A DNA stretch of 6,616 bases from NCBI GenBank assembly GCA_947631585.1, contig CANRLY010000107.1, forward strand, positions 1 to 6,616. Direction: 5' to 3'. How positions within the stretch are numbered: position 1 is the first letter of the stretch; every line of letters begins with the position of its first letter. The position numbers and the translations under genes were made by a program. The notes under the pieces are model-generated. The model did not search any database. It was not told the origin of the DNA and worked only from the letters and a program-made list of their open reading frames with translations. This document shows, one piece after another, positions 1-6,310 of the stretch. The DNA comes from an uncultured Clostridia bacterium. Its GTDB lineage: Bacteria > Bacillota > Clostridia > Oscillospirales > Ruminococcaceae.

Positions 1-76
1 TCACAGCAACCTTTGTTGCACCCCCATTTATATAAGCGTGGTCACACACAATCACCACATTATTTACATGTCGCAA
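1..76 (-). CDS. glycosyltransferase, N-terminal fragment (runs off window)
   Basis: Only the first 25 codons are present; the gene continues beyond the left edge. From the TTG at 76-74 the protein has a hydrophobic beta-strand (NVVIVCDHAY, residues 6-15) followed by INGGATKVAV. This is the usual first strand and glycine-rich loop of GT-B glycosyltransferases of polysaccharide clusters (the VIVSDHAY..GGAAKVA type). I chose TTG because AGGGTG (plus-strand 84-89) sits 7 nt upstream and a stop (TGA) lies just before it in frame. The GTG at codon 7 or 8 would cut into the first strand. It would be the last visible gene of the operon, about 90 nt after a small ORF. The family call rests on a short stretch, so substrate and exact family are unknown. 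Confidence 0.6.
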   Translation of the reverse strand, partial: MRHVNNVVIVCDHAYINGGATKVAV

Positions 77-83
77 AATAAAT

Positions 84-89
84 CACCCT
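84..89 (-). promoter_or_regulatory. ribosome binding site of the left-edge glycosyltransferase
   Basis: AGGGTG on the minus strand, 7 nt before the TTG at 76-74. It is the main reason for preferring that non-ATG start. Confidence 0.45.
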
Positions 90-166
90 ATCCGTTCAAT
101 AGTTTAATTCACTTCATTATTACTGATCGCATATCATAAAATTTCCACTTGGTGTTCTTGTGATTT

Positions 167-271
167 CTACTTATATTTAAATATGTGGTCATTCATAGAT
201 GAGGTGAACAAGAAGTATTTCTTTTTCAATTTTATATAATATAAGTACAATTTATCTGATTGACGTTCCAT
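167..271 (-). CDS. small lysine/aromatic-rich ORF, unknown
   Basis: A 34-residue frame starts at ATG (271-269) and ends at TAG. It has a good Shine-Dalgarno, AAAGGA (plus 278-283), 6 nt upstream. The product begins MERQSDKLYLYYIKLKKKYF and is rich in Lys and Tyr, with no recognisable motif, signal peptide or clear membrane segment. It starts 13 nt after the stop of the decayed glycosyltransferase, so it may be translated with the operon. It could equally be the 5' stub of another degraded polysaccharide gene, because open reading continues in another frame after its stop. I do not recognise it. The only support is the RBS and spacing. Confidence 0.3.
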   Translation of the reverse strand: MERQSDKLYLYYIKLKKKYFLFTSSMNDHIFKYK

Positions 272-284
272 AGAAAATCCTTTT

Positions 285-565
285 TCAGTCAGCTTTTAAG
301 CATTTTGTTATTTCTTTTTTCAAACCTTTATTAATAATATCTGCCGCCCATCTTTCCACATCATCACTGCTCAAAACTCCATATTCTCTGTCATTTTTGT
401 TTCTCTTATCATTTGATCCGACAGTATGCACGACAGCCCATTCGCCTGTGCTTCAACACCAACGGTGAGCAATCCCTCACAAATACATAGCATTATATAT
501 AAGCGTGTAAATATCATTTCTGTTGCCTAGAAATATTATATGAGTTTCTATATTCAAGAAATTTT
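285..565 (-). pseudogene. GT4 glycosyltransferase, decayed C-terminal remnant
   Basis: Three minus-strand frames together spell the second half of a GT4 glycosyltransferase. One frame gives ETHIIFLGNRNDIYTL then YNAM (about 548-490). The next gives EGLLTVGVEAQANGLSCILS and on to TENMEF, ending at TGA (373-371). The third gives LSSDDVERWAADIINKGL and ends at TGA (287-285). Compared with the family pattern, the part between NAM and EGL (normally DVFVLPS.F) is mostly deleted, with a frame change near 479-492. One T is missing from a T run near 374-377, so MEF and LSS fall in different frames. The E-x7-E donor-site motif is still visible in the middle piece. No start or N-terminal half exists: the remnant begins at the stop of the intact GT4 gene (571), with which it shares GGCAACAGAAATGAT. 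It is probably left over from recombination between neighbouring paralogues. Confidence 0.75.
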
Positions 566-570
566 CCTTT

Positions 571-1668
571 TTATAATAGCTTATTAAATAGTCCTCCATA
601 AAACGATACTAATTTATCCGCCTGAATGGAAATATCGTATATTTCAGAATAAACTGAATACCTATCCCGCTTTTCAGCAGAAATAATTCTTTCTGACCAT
701 ACATTTATTCCGTCAGATAAGAATAACTTCTCGGTATTTGAGGATATAATAGCCTCTTTCGGTACAGCTTGAGAAATAATTGCTTTTACACTACACATTT
801 GTGCTTCTACGACTACCATTCCTAGACCTTCATATCTCGATGGCAACACAAACACATCCATAGCGTTATAAAGTCTGTGGACATCATTTCTGTTGCCCAA
901 AAACTTAACATTATTCAGCCTCATATCATTAACTTTCTGCTCAATTCGCTCTCTATCAGGTCCGTCGCCTATTAAAAGCAAAACCGCATCAGGGTTTCGC
1001 TTATACACTTCCGCAAAAACATCTATCAAAAAATCCTGATTTTTTTGGTAACAAAACCTTCCCACATGACCAATTACAAATTTATCTTCAATTCCAAGCT
1101 CTTTGCGGACTTCATTTCGTACATTCTCGTCAAATTTAAATTTGTCAAGGTCGATAGCGTTATTGAAAATTTTCACTTTTCCCTGTGCGACTATTTTTTT
1201 GCCGAACAGCCATTCAGCTGCATATTTTGAACACGCCGCATAATGTGTAGCAAAAACTTTTGCAAATGGGCGAAGTGTATATTTTAAAATATTCTTCTTC
1301 CATTCGCCCGGCGCCGCAGTTGAATGATTGTGCGCTATCCGAATAGGAACGTCTGCGCATTTTGCGGCAAAAAGCGGAAAAACGCTGAGCGTATTTATAT
1401 GTGAATGTGCAATTTTGTACTTGTTTTCTTTGAATAATTTTATAAGCGCAGGTATGTATTTATTTAACTTTTGATAGGGTGGAACAATAAATATCCTGCC
1501 ACCCAAACTCTCTACCTCATCATGCGGAATATGTGTAGAGTCCTCATCGACAATAAAATCAAACTGCACTTTGCTTCGATCAATGTGACTATAGTAATTC
1601 ATAACGACCGATTCAACGCCGCCATGCATCATTTTACCAACTATCTGAGCTACGCGAATCGTTTCCAA
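571..1668 (-). CDS. GT4-family glycosyltransferase (EPS/capsule type)
   Basis: A 365-residue GT-B fold enzyme of the GT4 (EpsF/CapM-like) kind. It is expected to transfer a sugar from a nucleotide-sugar donor to a lipid-linked oligosaccharide on the cytoplasmic face of the membrane. The N-domain has VAQIVGKMMHGGVESV (6-21), the usual first strand and GG loop, and HSHINT near 88-93. The C-domain has IGHVGRFCYQKNQDF (199-213), LLIGDGPDRERIE (231-243), FLGNRNDVHRLYNAMDVFV (256-274) and the donor-binding E-x7-E (E280, E288). Length is normal for the family. The start is TTG at 1668-1666: GAGGTG lies 5 nt upstream and no ATG occurs before residue 13, inside the first motif. It follows the sugar-transferase stop by 14 nt, so it is almost surely co-transcribed. 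Sugar specificity cannot be told from the sequence. Confidence 0.92.
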   Translation of the reverse strand: METIRVAQIVGKMMHGGVESVVMNYYSHIDRSKVQFDFIVDEDSTHIPHDEVESLGGRIFIVPPYQKLNKYIPALIKLFKENKYKIAHSHINTLSVFPLFAAKCADVPIRIAHNHSTAAPGEWKKNILKYTLRPFAKVFATHYAACSKYAAEWLFGKKIVAQGKVKIFNNAIDLDKFKFDENVRNEVRKELGIEDKFVIGHVGRFCYQKNQDFLIDVFAEVYKRNPDAVLLLIGDGPDRERIEQKVNDMRLNNVKFLGNRNDVHRLYNAMDVFVLPSRYEGLGMVVVEAQMCSVKAIISQAVPKEAIISSNTEKLFLSDGINVWSERIISAEKRDRYSVYSEIYDISIQADKLVSFYGGLFNKLL

Positions 1669-1673
1669 ATTTC

Positions 1674-1679
1674 CACCTC
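1674..1679 (-). promoter_or_regulatory. strong RBS deciding a TTG start
   Basis: GAGGTG on the minus strand, 5 nt before the TTG at 1668-1666. It matches the 16S anti-Shine-Dalgarno core without mismatch and fixes the non-ATG start of the GT4 gene. Confidence 0.65.
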
Positions 1680-1682
1680 ATC

Positions 1683-3017
1683 TCAGCAATTTTTCCCTTT
1701 AACTATTGTTGCTATAGTCTTAAAAATTATCTTCAGGTCAGTTGCGAAACCACGCTCTCGTATGTATTTGTAATCCAGCTCCAACTGCTCGTCATACGTC
1801 ATGTTAGCCGTGTCGGCTATCTGCCAGTAACAGGAAAGTCCCGGTTTCACGCAAAGCCTGTCATTCGGTAACTGCTCCTGCTCGGACTTGACAAACGCAC
1901 GAGGTCCTATAACAGACATAGAACCGGTCAGCAAATTGACAGCCTGCGTTATTTCATCTAACGAAGTTTTCCGCAAAAACTTTCCCACATGAGTTATTCT
2001 GGGATCGTTTTTTATCTTAAAATGTACGCTCTCATACTCGTTTTGCTCCATAAGATCTTTTTTCATATCCTCAGAATGTACAAACATCGTGCGAAATTTC
2101 ACCATTAAAAACGGCTTTCCTTTGTAACCAATTCTTTCTTGAACGAAAAACGGATTTCCAAAATCATCTATCATAATTGCAACGGCAATAATTATGTATA
2201 CCGGAAGCCCGACCGTCAAGCAAACCAAAGCCACCACAATATCAAAAATCCTTTTGAAAAATTCATATACCGGCTTTGGCTGTTCATTTATTTCGCACCT
2301 TTGCGCTGCAATACTGCACTTATCGTCTTGATTATTATCTTTATATCCAACAGAGGTGTCATTTTGCTCACATAGTACAGCTCCATACTCTGTCGCTGAC
2401 CCCCCCCCGATTTGGTATTTTGCACCATTTCTTGCATATGCTTGCCAGTAGCCCGTCAGTCCAGGTTTTACCGATAAAAGGATCTGCTGTTCCTTGAGAG
2501 AATAATATTTTTCAAGTTCTTCTCTCAATATCGGTCTTGGACCTACTACCGACATATCCCCTTTCAGAAGTATATTATATGGTATCTGCGGAAGCTCATC
2601 TATTGAAAGCTGCCGCAGCCGTGCGCCGAAACACTTGCTCCCGTCGCCGGGTCTCTTATAGCCGATTAGGCGTGGGTCGTCGTTAAGTTTGTACTCTCGC
2701 TTGTACTCCTCCAACTGCTCAGGTGACAGCATATTCTCCAACTTGTCTGCACCCTTGCGCATTGTTCTGAACTTAAGAATTTTAAGTGGCTTACCGCCTT
2801 TGCCCATTCGTTCTTGTATGTAAAAAGGACAACCCGGATCTTTTATCATTATCAAAATTGCCACAACTGTTATAGGAACAAGCAAAATAACACTTGCGAT
2901 TAATGAAGAAACTATGTCAAATGCTCTCTTAAAACATAAAAACACTGTTTTTTTATGCGACTCAGCTTCGGTCTTTTCAGGCTGCACATCTATGTCAACG
3001 GTTTCAAGCTCCGCCAT
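1683..3017 (-). CDS. tandem-domain undecaprenyl-phosphate sugar phosphotransferase (apparent fusion)
   Basis: This open frame encodes 444 residues with two bacterial sugar transferase (PglC/WcaJ-type monotopic phosphoglycosyl transferase) domains. Such enzymes start a glycan by moving a sugar phosphate from a UDP-sugar to undecaprenyl phosphate. Domain 1 (about 29-206) has the hydrophobic reentrant segment 35-58, FYIQERMG, KFRTM (82-86), the catalytic pair in SIDELPQ (D140, E141), GDMSVVGPRP and KPGLTGYWQ. Domain 2 (about 253-444) repeats this plan: hydrophobic segment 258-283, FVQERIG, KFRTM (307-311), SLDEITQ (D354, E355), SMSVIGPR and KPGLSCYWQ. Residues 207-249 match nothing in the family. 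The overlapping frame across the same DNA encodes the expected end of domain 1 (RQSMELYYVSK...LLDIKIIIKT), so two genes seem to have been joined by frame changes. The start is ATG 3017-3015, with GGAGTG 6 nt upstream; the TTG at 3032 lacks such a site. The gene lies 33 nt after the helicase. Confidence 0.85.
   Translation of the reverse strand: MAELETVDIDVQPEKTEAESHKKTVFLCFKRAFDIVSSLIASVILLVPITVVAILIMIKDPGCPFYIQERMGKGGKPLKILKFRTMRKGADKLENMLSPEQLEEYKREYKLNDDPRLIGYKRPGDGSKCFGARLRQLSIDELPQIPYNILLKGDMSVVGPRPILREELEKYYSLKEQQILLSVKPGLTGYWQAYARNGAKYQIGGGSATEYGAVLCEQNDTSVGYKDNNQDDKCSIAAQRCEINEQPKPVYEFFKRIFDIVVALVCLTVGLPVYIIIAVAIMIDDFGNPFFVQERIGYKGKPFLMVKFRTMFVHSEDMKKDLMEQNEYESVHFKIKNDPRITHVGKFLRKTSLDEITQAVNLLTGSMSVIGPRAFVKSEQEQLPNDRLCVKPGLSCYWQIADTANMTYDEQLELDYKYIRERGFATDLKIIFKTIATIVKGKNC
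2400..2408 (-). repeat. G9 homopolymer tract at a reading-frame change
   Basis: Nine consecutive G on the coding strand, inside the sugar-transferase frame (codons for GGG, residues 204-206). Upstream of the run the frame encodes a normal domain 1. Downstream, the family C-terminus lies in another frame and would be read if the tract had 8 (or 11) G. Long G runs slip easily during replication, so this can be a contingency (phase-variable) tract or a homopolymer sequencing error. Confidence 0.8.
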
Positions 3018-3023
3018 CTTGTT

Positions 3024-3029
3024 CACTCC
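3024..3029 (-). promoter_or_regulatory. RBS of the sugar transferase
   Basis: GGAGTG on the minus strand, 6 nt before ATG 3017-3015. This selects that ATG over the TTG 15 nt upstream, which is adjacent to the same site and would have no room for it. Confidence 0.6.
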
Positions 3030-3050
3030 CAAAATAAATTCTCACAGCTC

Positions 3051-5924
3051 TCAGTCGAACCTTACCCCTATCTCCGCAAGCCTGCGGACTTTCTCCGTTT
3101 CAAGCCTGCCGGAACGATACCGCCTTTGCTGGGAATATACCCATTCCCCTAAGGGGTAGCCGTCTTTTGTCACAAACTTCTGGGGTATCGGCAATCTGCC
3201 GCCGTCCATAAGATATGTTCTTGCGTAACTGTAACCGCAGTTCCACCTGTCGCTGTTGCGGTCCCAGATCATTCCCAGCGAATCCAGCAGGCTTTTGCGC
3301 TCATCAGTCAGCCTGCCGCTGCGGTAAGCTTTTCTCTGGGAAGCTATCCAGCTGCTCAGAAGATATCCGTCCTCGCATACATAGTCCTGCGAAACTTTCA
3401 GGTCGCCTTTTTCGTGGAAGTATTCCGCTGCGTGGTCAAAACCTGTCTGCCAGCGGTCTTTCTGCCTGTACCATTTCATACCCAGCTTTTCCAGCTGTTC
3501 CGCCTGAGCTGCCGGCATCTTCCCCGACTTGTATTTCGTCCTTTGGTTGGCTATCCATGCGCCCAGCCTGAAGCCGTCCGGACAGACATGACCGGTCGGA
3601 ACGTCCAGACTGCCGTTTTGTTCCAAATACTTTAAAGAATGTTCAATGCCGCTTTGCCATTGGTCCTCAGAAATATCCCAGGAAATGCCCAGCGCTTCCA
3701 GACGTTTTATCTGAACAGGTCTCAGCTTTTCGTCAGCGTATTTTCTCCGCTGACTGGCTGTCCATGCGCCCAGTGAAAATCCGCTGTCGGTGGTGTAAGC
3801 CGCAGGAGGGTCGAGTCTGCCGTGCTTGTCCGCATATTCCGCCGCAAGCTCGTAAGCCTCCTCCCACTTGCCGGCAGTCCTCTGCCAGCACATACCTATC
3901 TCTTCCAACATTCTTATCTGTTCGGCGGTAAGTTTTCCTTTTTTGTAAGCATACCGCTGACCTGATATCCAAACGCCCAGCCTGACTCCGTCGGCAGTCG
4001 CAAAGCGTGCGTTTACGTTAAGGTCTTTGTGTTCTTCGTAGTAGGCTCTTGCCAGCTGATAATACTGCGCCCAGCTGCGTTCAGAAGCTGAAGTCCAGTC
4101 AGCCCCGATCTCCTCCAGCCTTTTTATCCGTTCTTCTGAGAGAGTTCCGCTTTTGTACTGCCTTTTTACTCCCCGATACCATGCGCCCAGAGCTGTTCCG
4201 TCCGGTGCAACGTGTCCGGCAGGGATATCCAGGTCTCCGTGCTGTCGGCTGTACTCTTTTGCAAGCCGGAATTTCTCCTCCCAGCTGTCGTTTGCTTCCC
4301 AAACCATTCCTATCTTATCCAGGCTCTCGAACTGCTCGTCCGCAAGTTTTCCCTCACGGTATTTCTGACGCTGGTGCATAAGCCAGTTAGCAAGCTTGGG
4401 ATATGTCATTCTGTCCGGGTCGAGGCTGCCGTGTTTCTCGGAATATACCTTTGCCAGCGCAAAGCCCTCGTCCCACTGCCTCTCGTGGAGCGTTCTCCAG
4501 TCCATGCCGATAGACTCCAGCTTTTCTATTCTCTTTTTGCTTATCCCTGTGCCATTGCGGTAATTTATCCGCTGTGTGACAAGCCACTGACCCAGTCTTG
4601 CGCCGCTTGCGGTCACATATTTCTGGTCGGGCAGCAAGTCCCCAAACTCCCTGCTGTACGCCTTTGCTTCTTCAAACATAAATTCCCACGAAGCTGAAAG
4701 CACGTTTTCCAGGTCATCAAAAATACGCTTGCAGTCTTTCAGGTCGTCGATGACCTTGAAGTTCTCATTGACGATATCTTCGCCCTTGCCAAGATACTGA
4801 TAGAACCTGACCGTTTCCCACATTTCTTCCTGAACGGAGGAAATGCTGTACAGCCCTGAGATGTTGTTTACGATGTCGAAAATGACAGGCTCTTTCGCTT
4901 TCCCTGCGCTGAGCGCTCTGCCTATCTGCTGCTTGTAAACGATAGGAGAGACCGTGGGTCTGAGCAGGATAACTCCTGAAATATCATCAACGTGTATGCC
5001 CTCGTTAAGTGCGTCTATGCAGAACAGCAGTCTCAGGTGATCGTCCGTTTTGTCCTCTTTAAAGCTTCTGAATGATACGCTTGCTTCCGGGTCGCTTGAA
5101 TACACCGAGTATACTCTCGGGCTGTCGTCCACCTTTGCGAACCATTCAGGAACGTGCGAGATCATTTCGTCCATATGCTCTTTATTTGCGCAAAAAACGA
5201 TATACTTTCCCGTTCTGTCGGTCATGTTTTTGTGGAACACAACGTCCAGTCCGTCAGCTTTTTCCAGCGCTCTCCTGAGAGCTTTAAGGTACTTTCCTGC
5301 GGCATCACGGACTTTTTTGCTTTTTGAAGCGGCAATGCGCTTTTCATAACGTTCCAGGTCTTTTCTGAAACTATACACTGTGCATACATATTTTGGAGGC
5401 GCAAGCATTCCCCTGGCTATCGCTTCTCCAAGAGACATTTCGCTTGCGATATTTCCGCCGAAAAGTTCCTGCGCCATGTCACGCTGGTTGTCAAGATATC
5501 TGATATTTGTGGCAGAAAGCCCCAGTATCGGCATATTCGGGAAAGCCCTCATCAGCCGTTCCACGCCGTTCTGCCAGCAGGCTGCTCCGGCTCTGTGGTA
5601 CTCATCGAACACTGCCATTTCCGGCTTCAATTCGCCGATCTGTTCATCGCTCATCAGCATGAGCTTTGCGTAGGTCAGAAAAGTTACATTTTCCGGAATT
5701 TCCGCACCTGTTTTTTTCAGATTTTCAAGCTGTGTTTTGAAAATGTACTCACTCGGCGAGAGCCACAGCACCTTTTTATCCGAATTATCCTCACAAAGCT
5801 TGAACCCGATAAAAGATTTTCCGGTGCCGGTAGGGTGAATAACGGCGGCCTTTCCCGCTTCGGACAGCATTTTCACTGCCGATCTGTATGCTGTCTCATT
5901 GTGTTTGAAAAGCTCCACGCTCAC
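3051..5924 (-). CDS. SF2 (DExH) helicase with eight helicase-associated (HA) repeats
   Basis: The product is 957 residues. The N-terminal part (about 1-410) is an SF2 ATPase of the ResIII/DEAD type. It has Walker A PTGTGKS (31-37), DEYH (107-110), SAT (137-139), YIVFCAN (241-247), a motif V-like stretch LNEGIHVDDISG (306-317) and motif VI QQIGRALS (332-339). The remainder (about 412-957) is eight copies of the roughly 65-residue HA domain. No nuclease, methylase or membrane segment is seen. It should be a cytoplasmic nucleic-acid-dependent ATPase; the substrate is unknown. I use GTG 5924-5922 as start because GGGGGTG lies 5 nt upstream and the family N-terminus (ELFKHN..AY) follows directly. 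The GTG at 5918 is the alternative. A longer frame back to TTG 6044 is unlikely, since that codon falls at the predicted transcription start. It is the first gene after the promoter; the next gene starts 33 nt after its stop with no terminator between. Confidence 0.9.
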   Translation of the reverse strand: MSVELFKHNETAYRSAVKMLSEAGKAAVIHPTGTGKSFIGFKLCEDNSDKKVLWLSPSEYIFKTQLENLKKTGAEIPENVTFLTYAKLMLMSDEQIGELKPEMAVFDEYHRAGAACWQNGVERLMRAFPNMPILGLSATNIRYLDNQRDMAQELFGGNIASEMSLGEAIARGMLAPPKYVCTVYSFRKDLERYEKRIAASKSKKVRDAAGKYLKALRRALEKADGLDVVFHKNMTDRTGKYIVFCANKEHMDEMISHVPEWFAKVDDSPRVYSVYSSDPEASVSFRSFKEDKTDDHLRLLFCIDALNEGIHVDDISGVILLRPTVSPIVYKQQIGRALSAGKAKEPVIFDIVNNISGLYSISSVQEEMWETVRFYQYLGKGEDIVNENFKVIDDLKDCKRIFDDLENVLSASWEFMFEEAKAYSREFGDLLPDQKYVTASGARLGQWLVTQRINYRNGTGISKKRIEKLESIGMDWRTLHERQWDEGFALAKVYSEKHGSLDPDRMTYPKLANWLMHQRQKYREGKLADEQFESLDKIGMVWEANDSWEEKFRLAKEYSRQHGDLDIPAGHVAPDGTALGAWYRGVKRQYKSGTLSEERIKRLEEIGADWTSASERSWAQYYQLARAYYEEHKDLNVNARFATADGVRLGVWISGQRYAYKKGKLTAEQIRMLEEIGMCWQRTAGKWEEAYELAAEYADKHGRLDPPAAYTTDSGFSLGAWTASQRRKYADEKLRPVQIKRLEALGISWDISEDQWQSGIEHSLKYLEQNGSLDVPTGHVCPDGFRLGAWIANQRTKYKSGKMPAAQAEQLEKLGMKWYRQKDRWQTGFDHAAEYFHEKGDLKVSQDYVCEDGYLLSSWIASQRKAYRSGRLTDERKSLLDSLGMIWDRNSDRWNCGYSYARTYLMDGGRLPIPQKFVTKDGYPLGEWVYSQQRRYRSGRLETEKVRRLAEIGVRFD
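3054..4691 (-). repeat. array of eight HA-domain coding repeats
   Basis: Eight protein-level repeats of about 61-67 residues cover helicase residues 412-957. Each follows W-x(3)-[FY]...A..Y....G.L.......dG..LG.W...QR..Y..GkL...[RQ]...L...G..W. Repeat 2 (starting QWDEGFALAKVY) is the shortest, lacking several residues before the LANW motif. The last ends in GVRFD, the protein's C-terminus. Copies are well diverged, so this is an old domain amplification and not a recent DNA tandem repeat. HA domains are proposed to bind nucleic acid; that role is from family knowledge only. Confidence 0.85.
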
Positions 5925-5929
5925 CGTAC

Positions 5930-5936
5930 CACCCCC
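5930..5936 (-). promoter_or_regulatory. extended RBS of the helicase
   Basis: GGGGGTG on the minus strand pairs with the CACCUCC of 16S rRNA along all seven bases, with one G-U wobble. It is 5 nt before GTG 5924-5922 and 11 nt before GTG 5918-5916, so it favours the first. Confidence 0.6.
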
Positions 5937-5952
5937 AGATGTGCAAGCCGAT

Positions 5953-5985
5953 TTTTTCCGAAAGTTACTCCATTTAAGAAAAACT
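5953..5985. repeat. left 33-bp inverted repeat (putative recombination site)
   Basis: Identical over 33 bp to the reverse complement of 6311-6343. It lies in the helicase 5' leader, 28 bp upstream of the GTG start. Internally it is an imperfect palindrome: TTTTTCTTAAA and TTTCGGAAAAA (minus-strand reading) match in 9 of 11 positions when folded, around the 9-nt spacer TGGAGTAAC. Outside it, GTGCAA at 5941-5946 is mirrored by TTGCAC at 6356-6361 beyond the other arm. Confidence 0.9.
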
Positions 5986-6005
5986 ATAAGTCGCAAAGGC
6001 CCACC

Positions 6006-6039
6006 CATCGCCAACAAACGACAGATGCATCGCCAATAA
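6006..6039. repeat. two 12-bp direct repeats in the early transcribed region
   Basis: CATCGCCAAYAA occurs at 6006-6017 and 6028-6039 (one C/T difference), 22 bp apart, which is about two helical turns. On the transcript these lie at roughly +2 to +36 of the predicted helicase message. They could be a repressor operator or an RNA element. The 8-bp palindrome GATGCATC (6024-6031) overlaps the second copy. Confidence 0.4.
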
Positions 6040-6047
6040 CACAATTA

Positions 6048-6076
6048 ATTATAGCACTTAAATTTTGCGGTGTCAA
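6048..6076 (-). promoter_or_regulatory. consensus sigma-A promoter of the helicase/polysaccharide operon
   Basis: On the minus strand, TTGACA (6076-6071), a spacer of exactly 17 nt, then TATAAT (6053-6048), preceded by TGC (extended -10). An A/T-rich tract lies upstream of the -35 and could act as an UP element. The predicted start is near 6041, giving a leader of about 117 nt before the GTG at 5924. It matches the housekeeping consensus at all 12 hexamer positions and lies inside the inverted-repeat segment. Confidence 0.9.
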
Positions 6077-6310
6077 TAAAAAAATCTTTTTTTCCAAGAT
6101 GTTTTAAAAATAGCATTACTTTTGTTTATATATTTGAATCTTTTGTAAAATTATTTCAATAAACATCAGCGTTTTAATGCTTTTCGCCACCTGAAAAGCT
6201 CAGTCTTGACCCTATGGCAAATATGAACAAATTGTTTCATGAGAGATCTTGCTTGCCGAAAGAAAAATTTCAACAAGCTTAAAAACTGCGGTTTTGCGTG
6301 AGTTTTGATA
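6077..6310. other. gene-free A/T-rich part of the inverted-repeat segment
   Basis: This stretch lies between the promoter and the right inverted repeat. I see no convincing coding frame, RBS-start pair or outward rightward promoter in it. The one TTGACC (6206-6211) has no -10 at usual spacing. It may serve only as spacer for inversion or hold sites for accessory DNA-bending proteins. Confidence 0.5.

Noticed and set aside
3054..4691. CRISPR-like or recent tandem DNA repeats
   Set aside because: The periodicity of about 200 bp is at protein level (HA domains). Copies are diverged and no identical short repeats with unique spacers exist.
5916..5936. T-box-like sequence GGGTGGTAC at the helicase start
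   Set aside because: It lacks the following CGCG, there is no terminator after it, the leader of about 117 nt is too short for a T-box stem I, and the motif is explained as the ribosome binding site.
5965..5973. Minimal ORF ATG-GAG-TAA inside the leader copy of the repeat
   Set aside because: It has no ribosome binding site, and the sequence is better explained as the spacer of a recombination site.
5925..6044. Longer helicase start at TTG 6044, adding 40 N-terminal residues
   Set aside because: The TTG lies at the predicted transcription start (about 6041), it has no RBS, the extra residues cross the inverted repeat, and the strong GGGGGTG site marks GTG 5924.
6282..6295. Hairpin AAAAC-TGCG-GTTTT as a terminator
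   Set aside because: The stem is only 5 bp and mostly A-T, with no T run following on the plus strand.
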